A stretch of DNA of 64,000 nt from Brachycybe producta (GCA_036925085.1 JAUPFP010000090.1:186001-250000), one strand, 5' to 3'; positions 20,831 to 31,250 are shown, numbered from the stretch's first letter. The notes: a model not told the origin generated them from the letters alone. A program made the numbers and translations.

Positions 20831-21127
20831 GTAACGAGAGCATCACATACTCAACAATGTTCTATTGTAATAATTATCTTTGTAATATTGTAATAATAAT
20901 TATTGTAATAATTTTTTTTCATTTAACCATACTCATACATTCAGTTTGCTTTCAAATATTTATTGATAAATAATTTTAGGCTCAAATTCAAGTATGAAAA
21001 ACTCCGGACATTTGACCTTTTTCTGAACCTTGTCCACACAGTGGAAACAGGGTTAAAAAAAATATATATAGAAAACCGGAGTTCCTTGTTTTATTGATTA
21101 TATTTTCAATATGGTTAATTCTACGTT
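20831..21127. other. AT-rich DNA, no gene seen
   Basis: ACTCCGG and CCGGAGT at about 21001 and 21077 bracket AGTGGAAACAGGG, a piece of the P-type MITE end. Confidence 0.4.
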
Positions 21128-21372
21128 GAAACCCTGCTTTGAGGAGGCGCCAAATTTAACAAACGACAAACTCAATAAAACCCCATTGAAATATGCGCCA
21201 AATTGAACAAAATCCAAACTGAATAAGCGCCAACATTTAAATAAACACCAAACTTGAATTATCTGTCAACATTTTTTGGCAGTTATTCAGTTTGGCGTTT
21301 GTTTAACTTGTCGCTTATTCCAATTAGTGCTTGTTCCATTTGGCGCTTATTTAGCGTCAACATTCAGAAGAC
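21128..21372. mobile_element. Inverted-repeat region built from a GCGCCAA...AACTGAATAA word
   Basis: The left half repeats GGCGCCAAATTTAACAAA, GCGCCAAATTGAACAAA and CCAAACTGAATAAGCGCCAA at about 28-35-bp spacing. The right half has the inverse, TTATTCAGTTTGGCG and CATTTGGCGCTTATTTAGCG. It looks like a MITE with internal tandem subrepeats. Confidence 0.6.
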
Positions 21373-21439
21373 GGTTCATGACGTTCAAAATCAAATTTTT
21401 TTTTTGTTGTTAAAAAAGGCGATTTTAAAGCTTTCTCTT

Positions 21440-21765
21440 TTGGAGTCGTCTTCATACATTTCGCAGCGCCATCTATTGTGTAACCTAACAACCTAACCTA
21501 AAGACTGACTGTCAGCATAAAGATGACTCGAAGTCACAGGCAGTTAGAAATCGGAGAGAACACAAGTTGGCCCGCCCTTTTTATGACGAACGGCAACTTC
21601 TAATTGGTTTGTTGTGTGGTTCGACGTTGAAAAGGGCGGAGCATGTGACGTCAGACTACATAACCAACCAATTAGAAGTTGCGTTCGTCATAAAAAGGGC
21701 GGAGCTAATTTCTGTTCATCCCGTTTTCTAATTGCCTGTCTCCAAGTCTCCTGATGCTACTTTTT
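21440..21765 (+). repeat. Repeat H, copy 2, interrupted by PalA copy 11
   Basis: GGAGTCGTCTTCATACATT, GCAGCGCCATCTATTGTG and CAACCTAACCTAAAGAC, then after the insertion TCTCCTGATGCTAC, as continuous in copy 1. Confidence 0.7.
21536..21739 (+). mobile_element. PalA copy 11
   Basis: ACAGGCAGTTAGAAATCGG ends with 9-bp flanks CTCGAAGTC (21527-21535) and CTCCAAGTC (21740-21748), 8 of 9 matching. GCATGTGACGTCAGAC intact. The left GC box reads GGCCCGCCC. Confidence 0.9.
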
Positions 21766-22712
21766 TTCTCTTTCTGAACGAGGAATACATTTTGTTCACC
21801 ACTCGGGCATGAATTAAGGTGCATTCACATGCACTGAAGTTGCATGTGAAATCATCATGAAAGTCATTTTTTTTTTGCTTTCAATTACACATGTATATAA
21901 ATATAAAAACTGTTTCTGTTTCATTTTTCACAACAGTAAAGGGGGGAGGGGGTTTTCTTGTATATATAAAAAAACTGTTGAAATAAGGAATGTCTGTTTC
22001 TGACATGTTTTCATAACTTTTATCATAAGATATTTTTTTCTCTCTCTCACTCACTGTTTGATATGGGAATAAAATGTACATAACAATGAATGTGATTCAG
22101 ATGGGAGCTAAAAAAAAAAGTAGAAGGGGGAAAAATGTTCCTTTCTTATTATGTTTTTTTTTTATATTTCCCAAGGTAGAATAATAGATGATTCTAAAAA
22201 GAGGAGAGAGAGTTTGTTATATATTTTTCTATCTCTCCCTCTATATATAAAGATATACCAATCATCTCTCTATCTTAACAGTAGGTCTCAAATAGTCAAG
22301 GGAAAGAGAGAGAGAGAGAGAGAGAGAGACAATGAGCATTCAGGTGAATGCAATTATATAAACACAAGGTAAAAAGTTGCTTTTGCTTGCTACTTTAGCC
22401 TTCCTAGTCTCTTATTATATATAGTACATGGTTAATAATGTACATAAATACTAATATATTTCTTCTTCTTAAAAAAAAAGGTTATCGCTCAATGGATTTC
22501 CAATCCAAATGAATTCAGAAACTTTTAATTAAAGGCACATACCTCCCACCCCCCTCCTCCCCTGAAAAAAAAGTAAATTGAGTTTTTCATGAGAGGTAAA
22601 CAAACATGTTAGTAACTATTTCTTATTATTATTGAGAGTAATAAGGGGGGGGGAGGATGAGGAGGTTAAAAATGTAAGCATTTTGCATTGGCCTCCTATT
22701 TTTATTATCATA
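21766..22712. other. Low-complexity DNA, no gene seen
   Basis: Includes GGGGGGAGGGGG near 21941, TATA runs, a GA run at 22305-22329, C tracts near 22545 and G tracts near 22647. No credible frames. Confidence 0.5.
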
Positions 22713-22857
22713 AGATGGTTTTAAAGTGGAAATGCGCCTCTTGAACTTTTAATTAATCTTGTCTTTCAGGTGCAAAATTAAGAAAAAAATTTAAAAAAGC
22801 GTTTTAGAAACTAGAAGGGTGGTTGGTGGTGGTGGTACCTCCCAATCACACAAGACT

Positions 22858-23165
22858 GGCTCACTACAGCACAGGCAATTAGAAATCGGGACGAACAGAA
22901 GTTGGCTCCGCCCCTTTTTATGACGAATGCAACTTCCAATTGGTTGGTTATGTAGTCTGACGTCACATGCTCCGCCCCTTTTCATCGTCGAACCACACAA
23001 CAAACCAATTAGAAGTTGCTGGTCGTCATAAAAAAGGGCGGAGCCAACTTCTGTTTGTCCCGATTTCTAATTGCCTGTAACTACAACTACCAAAAAAATG
23101 TATAGACTTTTTTTTTAGGTTTGTTTCATTACGTAAAGTTCTGTTGTGAGCTGTAGTGACCCCCA
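22858..23165. mobile_element. J element, copy 2
   Basis: GGCTCACTACAGC on the left and AGCTGTAGTGACCCCC on the right are inverted ends shared with 47493-48090. TACAACTACCAAAAAAATGT and TATAGACTTTTTTT match J1's TACAGCTACCAAAAA and ATAGACCTTTATTT. Confidence 0.65.
22871..23078 (-). mobile_element. PalA copy 12
   Basis: ACAGGCAATTAGAAATCGGG ends with imperfect 9-bp flanks CACTACAGC and AACTACAAC. CTGACGTCACATGCTCCGC intact. Confidence 0.9.
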
Positions 23166-23214
23166 ACCGACTATTTTCATGTCTTTTATCTTTCAAAATA
23201 AACTTTTTATTGAG

Positions 23215-23547
23215 AAAATTACAAAAAAAAAATCATTGTCCGTTGTATGTATGAAAGTCAAATAGACACCAATATGACGTCATAAGACACGACCTTTTTT
23301 TTAAAAAAAAAGCCGGTGTTCCTAATCGAGTTATGAAATTATGAAATTGTGGTCAAAAATGCTTAAGACCCATAAAAATAGGGGTAGTAGACGGAGCGCG
23401 CCTGCAATAACCTTGAGAAAAACATAACACGAGGTACTTGTCACGTGACTGTGGGCAACGCTCTTATTGGGGGGAAACCATGACATTCCGTGGGATAAAC
23501 TGCTGAGTCATCTTGGATCCGACTGTTTTTAAGCAGCTAACTCTTAA
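23215..23547. other. No gene seen
   Basis: ATATGACGTCATAAG near 23270 is an isolated CRE; TCACGTGACTGTGG near 23440 has an E-box. No frames of interest. Confidence 0.4.
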
Positions 23548-23980
23548 AGCGGCAGTCACACTAGACTGGTTTACAAGCCGCTGATTGCTGCTGGCTAATA
23601 GCAGCAACATCAAGCAGCAGCTGCTTCGGGTTCACACTTGTCCAGTCACTGCTGGTATTAGCAGTGCAAGTCATCCAATCACCGTCTTGCAAAAACACAA
23701 ACTCTTAACAACAACCAACCCAAGCAGTGGAGTTTCAACTACCACTAGTGCCACTACTAGCAACAAAAAGTTTACACTAGATGGCAGCAGCAGGAAGGGA
23801 GTCACATGACCAGCTGGTAGCTGCTAAAGTTGGACATGTCCAACTTCACCAGCCGCTGTTAAAATCACTAGCCCGCTGGAGAAAGCAGCTGCTAGTAGAA
23901 GTTCAGACTATGCTGCTAGAGAGCTACAACCAGCCAGCAGCAACCAGCAGCTGGGAAACCAGCCTAGTGTGACTGCGGCA
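23548..23980. mobile_element. Harbinger-like MITE Hb-U with TAA duplication
   Basis: TAA at 23545-23547 and 23981-23983 flanks AGCGGCAGTCACACTAGACT and its partner CTAGTGTGACTGCGGCA. CAGCAGCTGCT and GCTGGTTT words recur in both orientations. The length is 433 bp. Overlapping short frames are Ser/Thr- or Gln-rich by composition only. Confidence 0.85.
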
Positions 23981-23983
23981 TAA

Positions 23984-25488
23984 GGCTCAGTCTATCCCTA
24001 TACATGGTCCTAAGGTCAAATGAAGCGGCCTTAAATGAATGTTTAAACAGCGCCACTCAGTGGATATACTGTGCAAAAATGGTGATGCAATTTACAACCC
24101 CAACAAAATTGGTTCTAAAAATCAGAGACCTGTATTATTATAGTGGTTATGACTGTGGGTTAAGAATCAAGACCACGTTTTTTTTGGACACGTAAAATTT
24201 CACTAAAGATGGCGGCTTTGGAGTAGTTTAGGTGCAACTCTTTTGAAAGTTATTTAGGCTCTTAAGTATAAAACGTTTTCGAAAATGGTGATGGTGGTGG
24301 GTAAGTAAGCTAATTTTGTTTTTAAAAGGCATTTGACCGAATATTTAGAGAAGCCATTTACTTATTATTTCATGCGTAACTTTCAAAGGAATCATTCAGT
24401 TGTAATTTTTGAAGAGGAAAACGTAGGGGGAGGGTTCCTCCACCAGGTACATATTCATTCCTCCACCACCCCCTTACCCCCACAACTCCTCAGGTGGTTC
24501 TCAAATTACTCTTAAAACATCGATATATCGATCCATAAGAATAAATTATATTTTTGATATCCATTCGTTAAGTGGACTCTCAATGACTTATTTTCCCCCA
24601 ACTGAAATTAACCAGGTATTTATTGATTGACTGTCAAGGTCATACCTAATATGCTTTGTGTGAGGAAAATTTAATAGAATGTCTTGATAAAACAAAAATT
24701 ATTAAAAATAAAATAAATTTTTAATATAAAAAAATATTAGGACCCAAAAACGGTTTATAAAAATAAGAAAATCTTAAAAGAAAAAAGCCGGAATTTCAAT
24801 GAACGTGATGTAACCACCATTATTGAAAAGGAAAAAAAACAATAGAAATTTTCTAAAAGCTCAATTGAAATAAAAACTGGCAAAAAGGAAGAAAAAAGAA
24901 ATCAATAAATACGTTTTATTTATTGTGAGAATGATCTCCGCCCCCCCCCCTTTCTTCTGACCCTCCATCTTGGGTCGCTCTTTGTGTTTAATGTGAATGA
25001 ATGAAACTCAAATAAGGGCACCCCTTTCCACCCCTCGCAACATTCTCCTCCACCTTAATATTATATCTGAAAACAACCCTTTTATTCAAAGGGCGGAGGG
25101 AGAAAACAGAAAATGAGGTGGAGGAGGCGCGCATTAATAATTGGTGAATAGAAAAACGAAAAAGAATTTGATGATGATGATGATGATGATGATGGTTGGT
25201 GGTTAGGGGTAACAGGTGGTCGATTTTCTACACTGTGAACAACGCCTCAAAATACGAGGGGGGGGGGGAGAAAGAGAGCGCGTAAAAAAATAGCCATTTT
25301 TCTGTAGGCCAATCTGTTGCTCACGAATCCCCTTTTTCACGGGCGCCAGCAGCACGATGCCAAGGTGGCGCAAGTGCGCCTTTGAAGTGCGAAATACATA
25401 AAAATGTAACATATTTTCATTTGTTTATTGAAATAACCTGCCAAGTGAACCTGTGTTTCTCAAAAAAAAAAAAAAATAAATAAACGTC
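23984..25488. other. AT-rich DNA with (GAT)n, no gene seen
   Basis: AAAGATGGCGGC at 24197 fits a YY1/Pho site. A CCTCCACC run lies near 24440-24480, a C tract near 24942, a (TGA)n run of ~8 units at 25170-25195 and a G tract near 25258. No protein-like frames. Confidence 0.5.
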
Positions 25489-25615
25489 TACGGAGTCCTG
25501 ATCAGGACATGCATCGAAAATTTACAATTTATCACGAGTTAACAATTCCTAATGAGTACTAATGAGTAATGACAAATTTCGAATTTTCTTACATATGTCC
25601 TTTACAGGGCTCCGT
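25489..25615. mobile_element. Cgg-Q MITE copy 4 (short form)
   Basis: TACGGAGTCCTGATCAGGAC on the left and GTCCTTTACAGGGCTCCGTA on the right, inverted. It is only 127 bp and lacks the internal tandem arrays of copies at 49375, 53437 and 62794. Confidence 0.75.
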
Positions 25616-25674
25616 AGAATTCACTTGTATTATACAAGACTTGTATTTTTTTGATTAAAAAAAATAATCTCCCC

Positions 25675-25789
25675 GTTTAGAAATCGGGACGAACACAATC
25701 AGACTACATAACCAACCAATTAGAAGTTGCCGTTCGTCATAAAAAGGGGCGGAGCCAACTTGTGTTCGTCCCGATTTCTAAATGCCTGT
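25675..25789 (+). mobile_element. PalA copy 13, left arm mostly deleted
   Basis: GTTTAGAAATCGGGACGAAC joins directly to CAGACTACATAACC and a complete right arm ending TAAATGCCTGT. CRE and one GC box are lost. Confidence 0.85.
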
Positions 25790-25834
25790 CTTTGGATACC
25801 AGTAGAGATTTTCTGCTCTAAAACATAAAAGGCA

Positions 25835-26053
25835 GGCCTGGATCACACATGCGAAGACGCAAAACAGAAAAAATACAAATAAAGCTTATATTTCTGTTTT
25901 CCTTTGCGTTCAAAGAGAACGCGTTTCTATTGGCTGATAACATTGTTATACCCGTGTTGTAGCAAGAAGAAACTTCCATTTGTTGTAACGAGTGAGAGAA
26001 CCAAATGAAAGCACGAAATGTAGAAGAAACTTTTCTGCATGTGTGATTCAGCC
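25835..26053. mobile_element. Inverted-repeat element Y
   Basis: GGCCTGGATCACACATGC and GCATGTGTGATTCAGCC are inverted ends. TCTGTTTTCCTTTGCGTTC and TTTCTATTGGCTGATAAC relate it to the fragment at 1880-2060. The ATCACACATGC word is shared with MITE X. Confidence 0.65.
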
Positions 26054-26814
26054 TTAGTTGCAAAATACACTACACAAATAGCATAAAATGAAAGAGCAGC
26101 TCCCTTTATTTACTGTTTTTTTTTTGTATATTACACAAATTGTGAACATGATGATAATGAATAATGATAAAAGTGCTGTGTATGTAGATATGAGGGAGGG
26201 GGGGGGGAGTGAAAGGCGTGAACGGGGAGGAAGGTCTAGAGGGCGCTAACATTTTTTTGGCTCAAACATTTGCCAAATCATCAGTCTTTTCAAAAGTCTA
26301 GAAAAGTAAAACTCAGGACTCAAAAAAAAAAAAAAATCCCTATTTTTATTTTAAAACCTCTCTTCCTCTCCCTTCCTTTTATTTTAAACAAGAAAAATAC
26401 ACATTGTAAGCATTTTGTATCGTTGCTTAGCAACCAGTAGAGGGCGTGACAGGTGAAAAGAATTGCCACTGGACACACACATATATACAACATAATTATA
26501 TAACAGGAATAAATCTTTTTGTTCTTTCTTTCTTCTAACCTAACCGCAATAAGAAAAGACACACATTTTTCTAACTAACTCATTCGAGATTTCATTCCTT
26601 CTTTTCTTTTTTTCCCATTTACAATTGTGGAAATTCCCAAAGCTCTTTTTTTTTTCTTCTCTTCTTCATTCTTGTTTTGTCATTTATGTTAAGAAAAGAG
26701 TAAATGAGTGCATTTCGTGACAAATTAAAGAGAAAGGAACATAAAAGGAAAAAGGAGAAATTCGAATAGAACTCAACATTCTATCAATCTATTCAAAACA
26801 TTACAATTTTGGGC
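26054..26814. other. Low-complexity DNA, no gene seen
   Basis: A/T and G tracts (26192-26205). AGAGGGCGC at 26238-26246. Contains the X-box/CTCF-like pair listed separately. A minus-strand frame (26320-26562) has no domain. Confidence 0.45.
26422..26448 (+). promoter_or_regulatory. RFX X-box-like site abutting a CTCF-consensus site
   Basis: GTTGCTTAGCAAC (26422-26434) fits the RFX half-site pair GTTGCY/RGCAAC with one spacer base. It overlaps by one base CCAGTAGAGGGCGTG (26434-26448), which matches the first 13 positions of the vertebrate CTCF consensus. Motif matches are seen; binding is inferred. Confidence 0.4.
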
Positions 26815-27380
26815 GCGTTCAGTTCCTCAGCACTTTTTTTTAAAAAAATGTAAGCTTAGCTTAGCTTTACTATCTAGCAGGCGTTGTTCTTACTAAAACT
26901 GATCAAGAAATGACTTATATTGAACATACACTGGACTCATACATAAGCAAAGCTCTAAGGGTAGGTTTATACTCCAAACTTTGCTAAGATTTGCAAGCTT
27001 TGAAGTTCTGTAAAATTAGCTCCCCAAAGCTTAGCTTGTTCACACATACATGTGGTCTTGCAAAGTTTACCCTATTTTATGACCTTTATATCCTATAAAA
27101 CAGATACACAAAACAATAGAACCCTTCATCTTCTGGAAGAAAAAAGGTGTGACTTATTCACCCCTTTTGTCTATCCGTTTCCTGATTGGTGCTTTGAGTT
27201 GCTAAGCTTTGAAAAGTTGAACAATTTCAAAGCTAGCTTCATGCTCTGGCGAAGGCAAAAACCTGAAGCTCTGACGTCATTTTTGAAGCTTCGCAGGCTG
27301 CTTTACCGCTTAGCAAGGGAGTATAAACCAAGCCTAACTGAACTGATCTACTTTTAAAAGTGCTAAGAAACTGAACACAC
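26815..27380. mobile_element. Two concentric inverted repeats (element AR)
   Basis: Outer arms CGTTCAGTTCCTCAGCACTT (from 26816) and AAAAGTGCTAAGAAACTGAA (from 27357). Inner arms GGTAGGTTTATACTCC (26960) and GGGAGTATAAACCAAGCC (27318), continued by CTTTGCTAAG and CTTAGCAAG. This fits one MITE inserted in another, or a MITE with duplicated ends. AAGCTT words fill the interior. TCTGACGTCATTTTT near 27272 holds a CRE. Confidence 0.65.
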
Positions 27381-27949
27381 TTACTTGCCTGTACTTCTTT
27401 TTAAATTACCTAGCCTAAAATCATTTAGAAGTATTAATTTAAAGTTAGGACTAGCAGATACCTACATAATTGTAGGTGTACAGGCCACACACATTATTGA
27501 ACCCAGACCAACAACAGACCTATAAACCAGGTCCGGCCCCATGATGGGCTTTTTTTTATATCACAGGAGAACCACAGTCGAATAAACTTCATACGTCAGT
27601 CTCCAGTTTGGACTTCATAAAACTTTATAGCCTCAAAGCAGTCTCTTAGATTGAAAACATCCATTTTTTTGTTGTTGTTGCATAATTCAATTGTTGATTT
27701 GAACAAAAATCTTTTTTTTTTAATCACAAATGTAATTAATGAGAATAAAAAAAATATTTAAATGTAACTGATAGAATAACATAATTTTAGCTTTTTATAA
27801 TTGTCTTAATTTTTTATTTTAACTTTTTTTTTAAAAAAAATCAACTGAAATTACAGTTCGGACTTTTATGTCCAATATCAAGAAAAAATATGTTTCTAAA
27901 TTTGTGACCCAACTGCAATTATGCTTTTATTTAAATTCATAATTTGTTT
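27381..27949. other. AT-rich DNA, no gene seen
   Basis: T and A tracts. TTTCTAAATTTGTGACCCAA and GCAATTATGCTTTT near 27893-27928 resemble the interior of the TAGGGCTCGG family in inverse orientation. Confidence 0.4.
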
Positions 27950-28085
27950 GTTCAATGTGTGCCACCTTCTGAACTATATTTGAAAATATAATTCACACTG
28001 CATGGGGATTGACCAACATCACCAATGGGCTGAGAGAGCCTCAGACCCTAACCACTACACCAACAACACAAGAGGGGTTTTACAC
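27950..28085 (-). mobile_element. tRNA-derived SINE remnant
   Basis: On the minus strand TGGTGTAGTGGTTAGGGTC (28044-28062) is a near-perfect tRNA A box. GGTCAATCCCC (28004-28014) is a B-box-like block about 30-40 bp downstream, the usual spacing. A non-tRNA body follows with GGTGGCACACATTG. Only one copy was found, without a clear tail. The left flank (28089 onwards) is T-rich. Confidence 0.6.
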
Positions 28086-29055
28086 AAGTCATTTTTACTT
28101 TTTAGATCCTTTTTTTTTATAATCTTTAACCTTTTCTAATGAAAAGGACTGGTTACTATCAGTTCTCGACAGTAATTCTAGCCTCTCAACCAAAAAAAAA
28201 ATCATAATTGTTGGTTGATTGTTGGGAGAGACAGACATTTGCTTAAAAAAATCTGACTGAGCCAAATATAAACTATATTAAGAATTTTAATTTGTGGCAT
28301 GAATGGCACTTCATAATTTTGAATCACATTTAGGAGCAACGGAATCTCCATAGGAGGCGCCCCCCCCCCTTTAATACCCCACCCTTACCCCCCCCCCCCC
28401 CCCAAACTACTCAAATCTCAGTTTCATCACGTAAACACAGAACACAAAATACTTTTATGACAGCTTCAAACAGCACAAAAAAAATCGCAGTTTCTGTTTT
28501 CTGCTCTCTTTTTTTTCTGTTGTATTTTGAGAGTGAAACAAGGAAGAAAATTAAACAAAGAGAACCACTGTTTTTGGAGAGGAGCCTTTTTTTTTTTCTT
28601 CCTTCAAATTAAAATCTAAACAATAAACTAAACAAATAAGAGGATGAGTGACGTCATCACGTTAAACTCCACCTATTTATTTTTTTTTTATTATTATAGA
28701 GAAGAACTCTTTAGAATGTGTTTCATATATAGATATTAATATTACAGGTGTCTTGTATTGTGTTTGTTACTTTGAATAAGAAAAAAAAGGGGGTCAGGTG
28801 TATCTTTTTTTAAGGCCTCATTTAAAGACGTGCCCGTTTCACACTTTACTAAAAAACTAATTTTCATTCACAATTGATCAATAAAAATTCGTGTTGTTGC
28901 TGCTGCTTCTTCTTTTCAGAGCTTCCTTCCAAATTCTTCTTTCTTTCTTTGGCCCTTCCCCCCCCCCCCCCTTATCTGATTTTAGTAATTTAATTTAGGA
29001 AATTTTTTTGAGCATCTCAACAAAACTTTTCGGGGAAAAAAACTGGTTTCATGAA
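28086..29055. other. Low-complexity DNA with long C tracts, no gene seen
   Basis: GGACTGGTTACTATCAG and TTCTAGCCTCTCAACC (28145-28190) are decayed hAT-like E interior. C tracts lie at 28360-28405 and 28957-28972. AGTGACGTCATCACG near 28648 is an isolated CRE. Confidence 0.45.
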
Positions 29056-29348
29056 CCGCGTTTATAGTTGGCGACCAACGCTACAAGTAAACCATTTATT
29101 TTGTGCGTGTAGCGTTAGATGGCGCTACTAGCCCTCCATCCATAGAAATGTACTGACATATTCTTCAACTCTGACTCATCTTCCTTTTTTCACGTGGCAA
29201 ACTTATAATTGCGTCATCGCTATTTCTACACGTGCTCTCTTCTTATATTGGGTTGTTTGTCCACGTGCTCTGATAATTAAGGTTGTTTTGGGCGGTTTTA
29301 GACGGCTGCATTCGATCTCAACTAATTGGCGGCGAGTGTAGTTTGCCA

Positions 29349-29415
29349 CTTTATGGAGGAGTTGCAGACGCCATCTACCTTGCATTTACACAAGTATTTT
29401 ACTATGGAGTCCACT
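29349..29415 (+). repeat. Short conserved repeat AI, copy 2
   Basis: TATGGAGGAGTTGCAGACGC, CATCTACCTTGCATTTACAC and AAGTATTTTACTATGGAGTC align with 5331-5393. Here the CTCF-like core is mutated (GACGCCATCT). Confidence 0.6.
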
Positions 29416-29482
29416 TTATAGTTAAGTGACTGACGTCATCAGGTGGAAATCTCAAATGGTTTTTTAAATACCACTTCTATAG

Positions 29483-29687
29483 AGAGGCATTTAGAAATCG
29501 GGACGAACGCAAGTTGGCTCCACCCTTTTTATGAAGACCGGCAACTTCTAATTGGTTTGTTGTGTGGTTCGACGTTGAAAAGGGCGGAACATGTGACGTC
29601 AGACTACATAACCAACCAATTAGAAGTTGCCGGTCGTCATAAAAAGGGCGGAGCCAACTTGTGTTCGTCCCGATTTCTAAATGGAAT
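29483..29687 (+). mobile_element. PalA copy 14
   Basis: AGAGGCATTTAGAAATCGGG start; the right terminus runs GATTTCTAAATGG and is lost. GCATGTGACG-type centre reads ACATGTGACGTCAGAC. Short overlapping frames on both strands are by-products of the palindrome. Confidence 0.85.
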
Positions 29688-29706
29688 GAATGTCGCATAA
29701 AAGAAT

Positions 29707-29824
29707 TTATTCCGTTAGTCATCGATTTATTCAGCAGTGTGTGTGTGTGTGTGTGTGTAGTCACGTTCATAGAAATACATGAACGTGACATCACATGGTT
29801 GGATAAATCGATGAATAACGGAAT
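29707..29824. repeat. Nested inverted repeat K around a (GT)n run
   Basis: TATTCCGTTAGTCATCGATT (29708) mirrors AATCGATGAATAACGGAAT (ending 29824). Inside, TCACGTTCAT and ATGAACGTGA (about 29761-29790) form a second hairpin, next to (GT)n at 29738-29758. Confidence 0.7.
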
Positions 29825-30101
29825 GTGTGCGGATAACGAATTCAAAAAGAGAGGACCGTTTTAGCGAAAAAGGGGCGACTAATAAGTTCAGCATAATAAA
29901 TACTAAATGAAACGCGAATATGAAAACTATAAACGCGGGGGGAATTCAAATTAGTCCGCTAGCCTCTAAAGCAAAGGCTATGAAGTTGTCATGTAGATTG
30001 CGTCAAAGGCGCAAAATAAGATGTACAATCTCCTGTATAGAGGCTAATTGGCTACATATTTGAAAGAATTTTCGCACAGAAATGCGCAACTATAAACGCG
30101 A

Positions 30102-30699
30102 CACCATAAACCTAATCACTGATGATGACACTTTGTCAACAACAACAAAAAAAACGCATTGTATTGCGTCACGCTTCGACAGAAAATGCAAAAATTGATA
30201 AATCATGATGTAAAATTTAGGACATTAATTGCACACACATACGCAGAAATTTATTAAATTTACCAAACTTTTTATGAAAAAGTTTTCATACAAAAATTTA
30301 AGTTAATTTTTTGGCCTACAAAAAATTATGGCCCGGAAAAAAAACTCTCGCCATTTATTTGGCTCCAACCAATCAGATCACATTTGAGTTAAAAAAAAAC
30401 GCCTTAAAAAATACATTTTTTTCTACAAATTTCTTTAATTTTAATTTCGCTTTTACGGCCCATTTCGCGCCATCAAAAAAAAAGCGCCCCATTCCTAAAC
30501 TGTTCCTCATTTCGAACAAATAAAAAGTATTTCGATTATTATGGCCGACATAAGTAAGTGATGATGTGTCCGTTTTTATGCAAGAGACTTAAAAAAAAAA
30601 CCTCATCATCCTGAATACACGAGGATTGGTTTTGTTTTTCTGTATTGCCTGAGAAAAAAAAAAAACGCCCAACACGCCATAATAACACCAGTTGCGAGG
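30102..30699. other. AT-rich DNA, no gene seen
   Basis: A-tract-rich, with GCGTCACGCTTCG near 30166. A short plus-strand frame (30311-30523) is K/F-rich and not recognisable. Confidence 0.4.
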
Positions 30700-31250
30700 G
30701 TTTCATTGAAACGCGCGGCGCTTTTAATACACACACACACGGCGGGCGCCCGTCGCGCGATCGCTTACTTGTTCACCATAACAGAACAGAAAACGGGGAA
30801 AACTCAATGAGTCGTCAATAAGGCAGGGAGAAGACGACGACGGAAGAAGAAAAAAAAAACAGGGCTACGGGAAAACGAGGTGGGGCAAAAGCGGAGAAAG
30901 AGAAGAACCTTCCTTTCTTTTTTTTAATACCGAGAAAAACACAGAAACAAAAATCACGAAACAAAAACCGACAACAAAAAATCAATGAAAATAGAAATAA
31001 TTCATAACATTTACAAAGGAGAAAAATAAAAAGATAGTACGAACCTTAGTCATAGCCAAGACCGACCAGTTGCTTAGTGCACTTCACTACCCGCCGCCGC
31101 GCGTTACTTGCAACCTCATCGTCTATTTTACTTTACTATATGATTCGTATGGGAGGGGAGGGGAGACAAATAGGATTTCGGTCGAAGGGGGGGGCAAAAA
31201 GCGGGCGGAGAAAGAGGAGGAGCGCCGCTGAAGAACAAAAAAAACGTCAA
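30700..31250 (-). promoter_or_regulatory. CpG-rich, repeat-poor segment; promoter candidate
   Basis: CpG density rises sharply here (ACGCGCGGCGC, GGCGGGCGCCCGTCGCGCGA, CCCGCCGCCGCGCG) against AT-rich flanks, and no MITE of the window's families is present. On the minus strand ATG-GTG-AAC-AA runs straight into GTAAGC (30765-30780), a good splice donor, and CTATGACTAAG into GTTCGT (about 31042-31058). These could be first-exon ends, but neither is backed by an open frame long enough to judge. A plus-strand R/K-rich frame (31077-31352) is unrecognised. Confidence 0.35.

Larger units (their letters stand above)
22713..23214. mobile_element. Fold1 copy 5, interrupted by J2 and PalA copy 12
   Basis: AAGATGGTTTTAAAGTGG, CTTGTCTTTCAGGTGCAAAA and TTTTAGAAACTAGAAGGG on the left; CTATTTTCATGTC and CTTTCAAAATAAACTTTTTA on the right. 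The three-level nest gives an insertion order Fold1, then J, then PalA. Confidence 0.75.
29056..30101. mobile_element. Possible ~1-kb element with CGCGTTTATAGTTG ends
   Basis: ACCGCGTTTATAGTTGGCGA (from 29057) and GCGCAACTATAAACGCGAC (ending about 30101) are inverted over ~16 bp. A third AACTATAAACGCGGG sits near 29925. The interior holds AGATGGCGC (29117), repeat AI, PalA copy 14 and hairpin K. No transposase is visible. Confidence 0.45.

Noticed and set aside
20400..20846. 148-codon minus-strand frame
   Set aside because: Spans the end of MITE P1, PalC copy 1 and a small CRE-bearing inverted repeat.
23585..23972. Ser/Thr- and Gln-rich frames
   Set aside because: Lie inside the Harbinger-like MITE and follow its CAGCAGC words.
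29443..29845. Overlapping frames of 85 and 122 codons on both strands
   Set aside because: Arise because PalA is a palindrome; the same peptide (for example LEIGTNTSWLRPFYDDRQLL) is read from many PalA copies.
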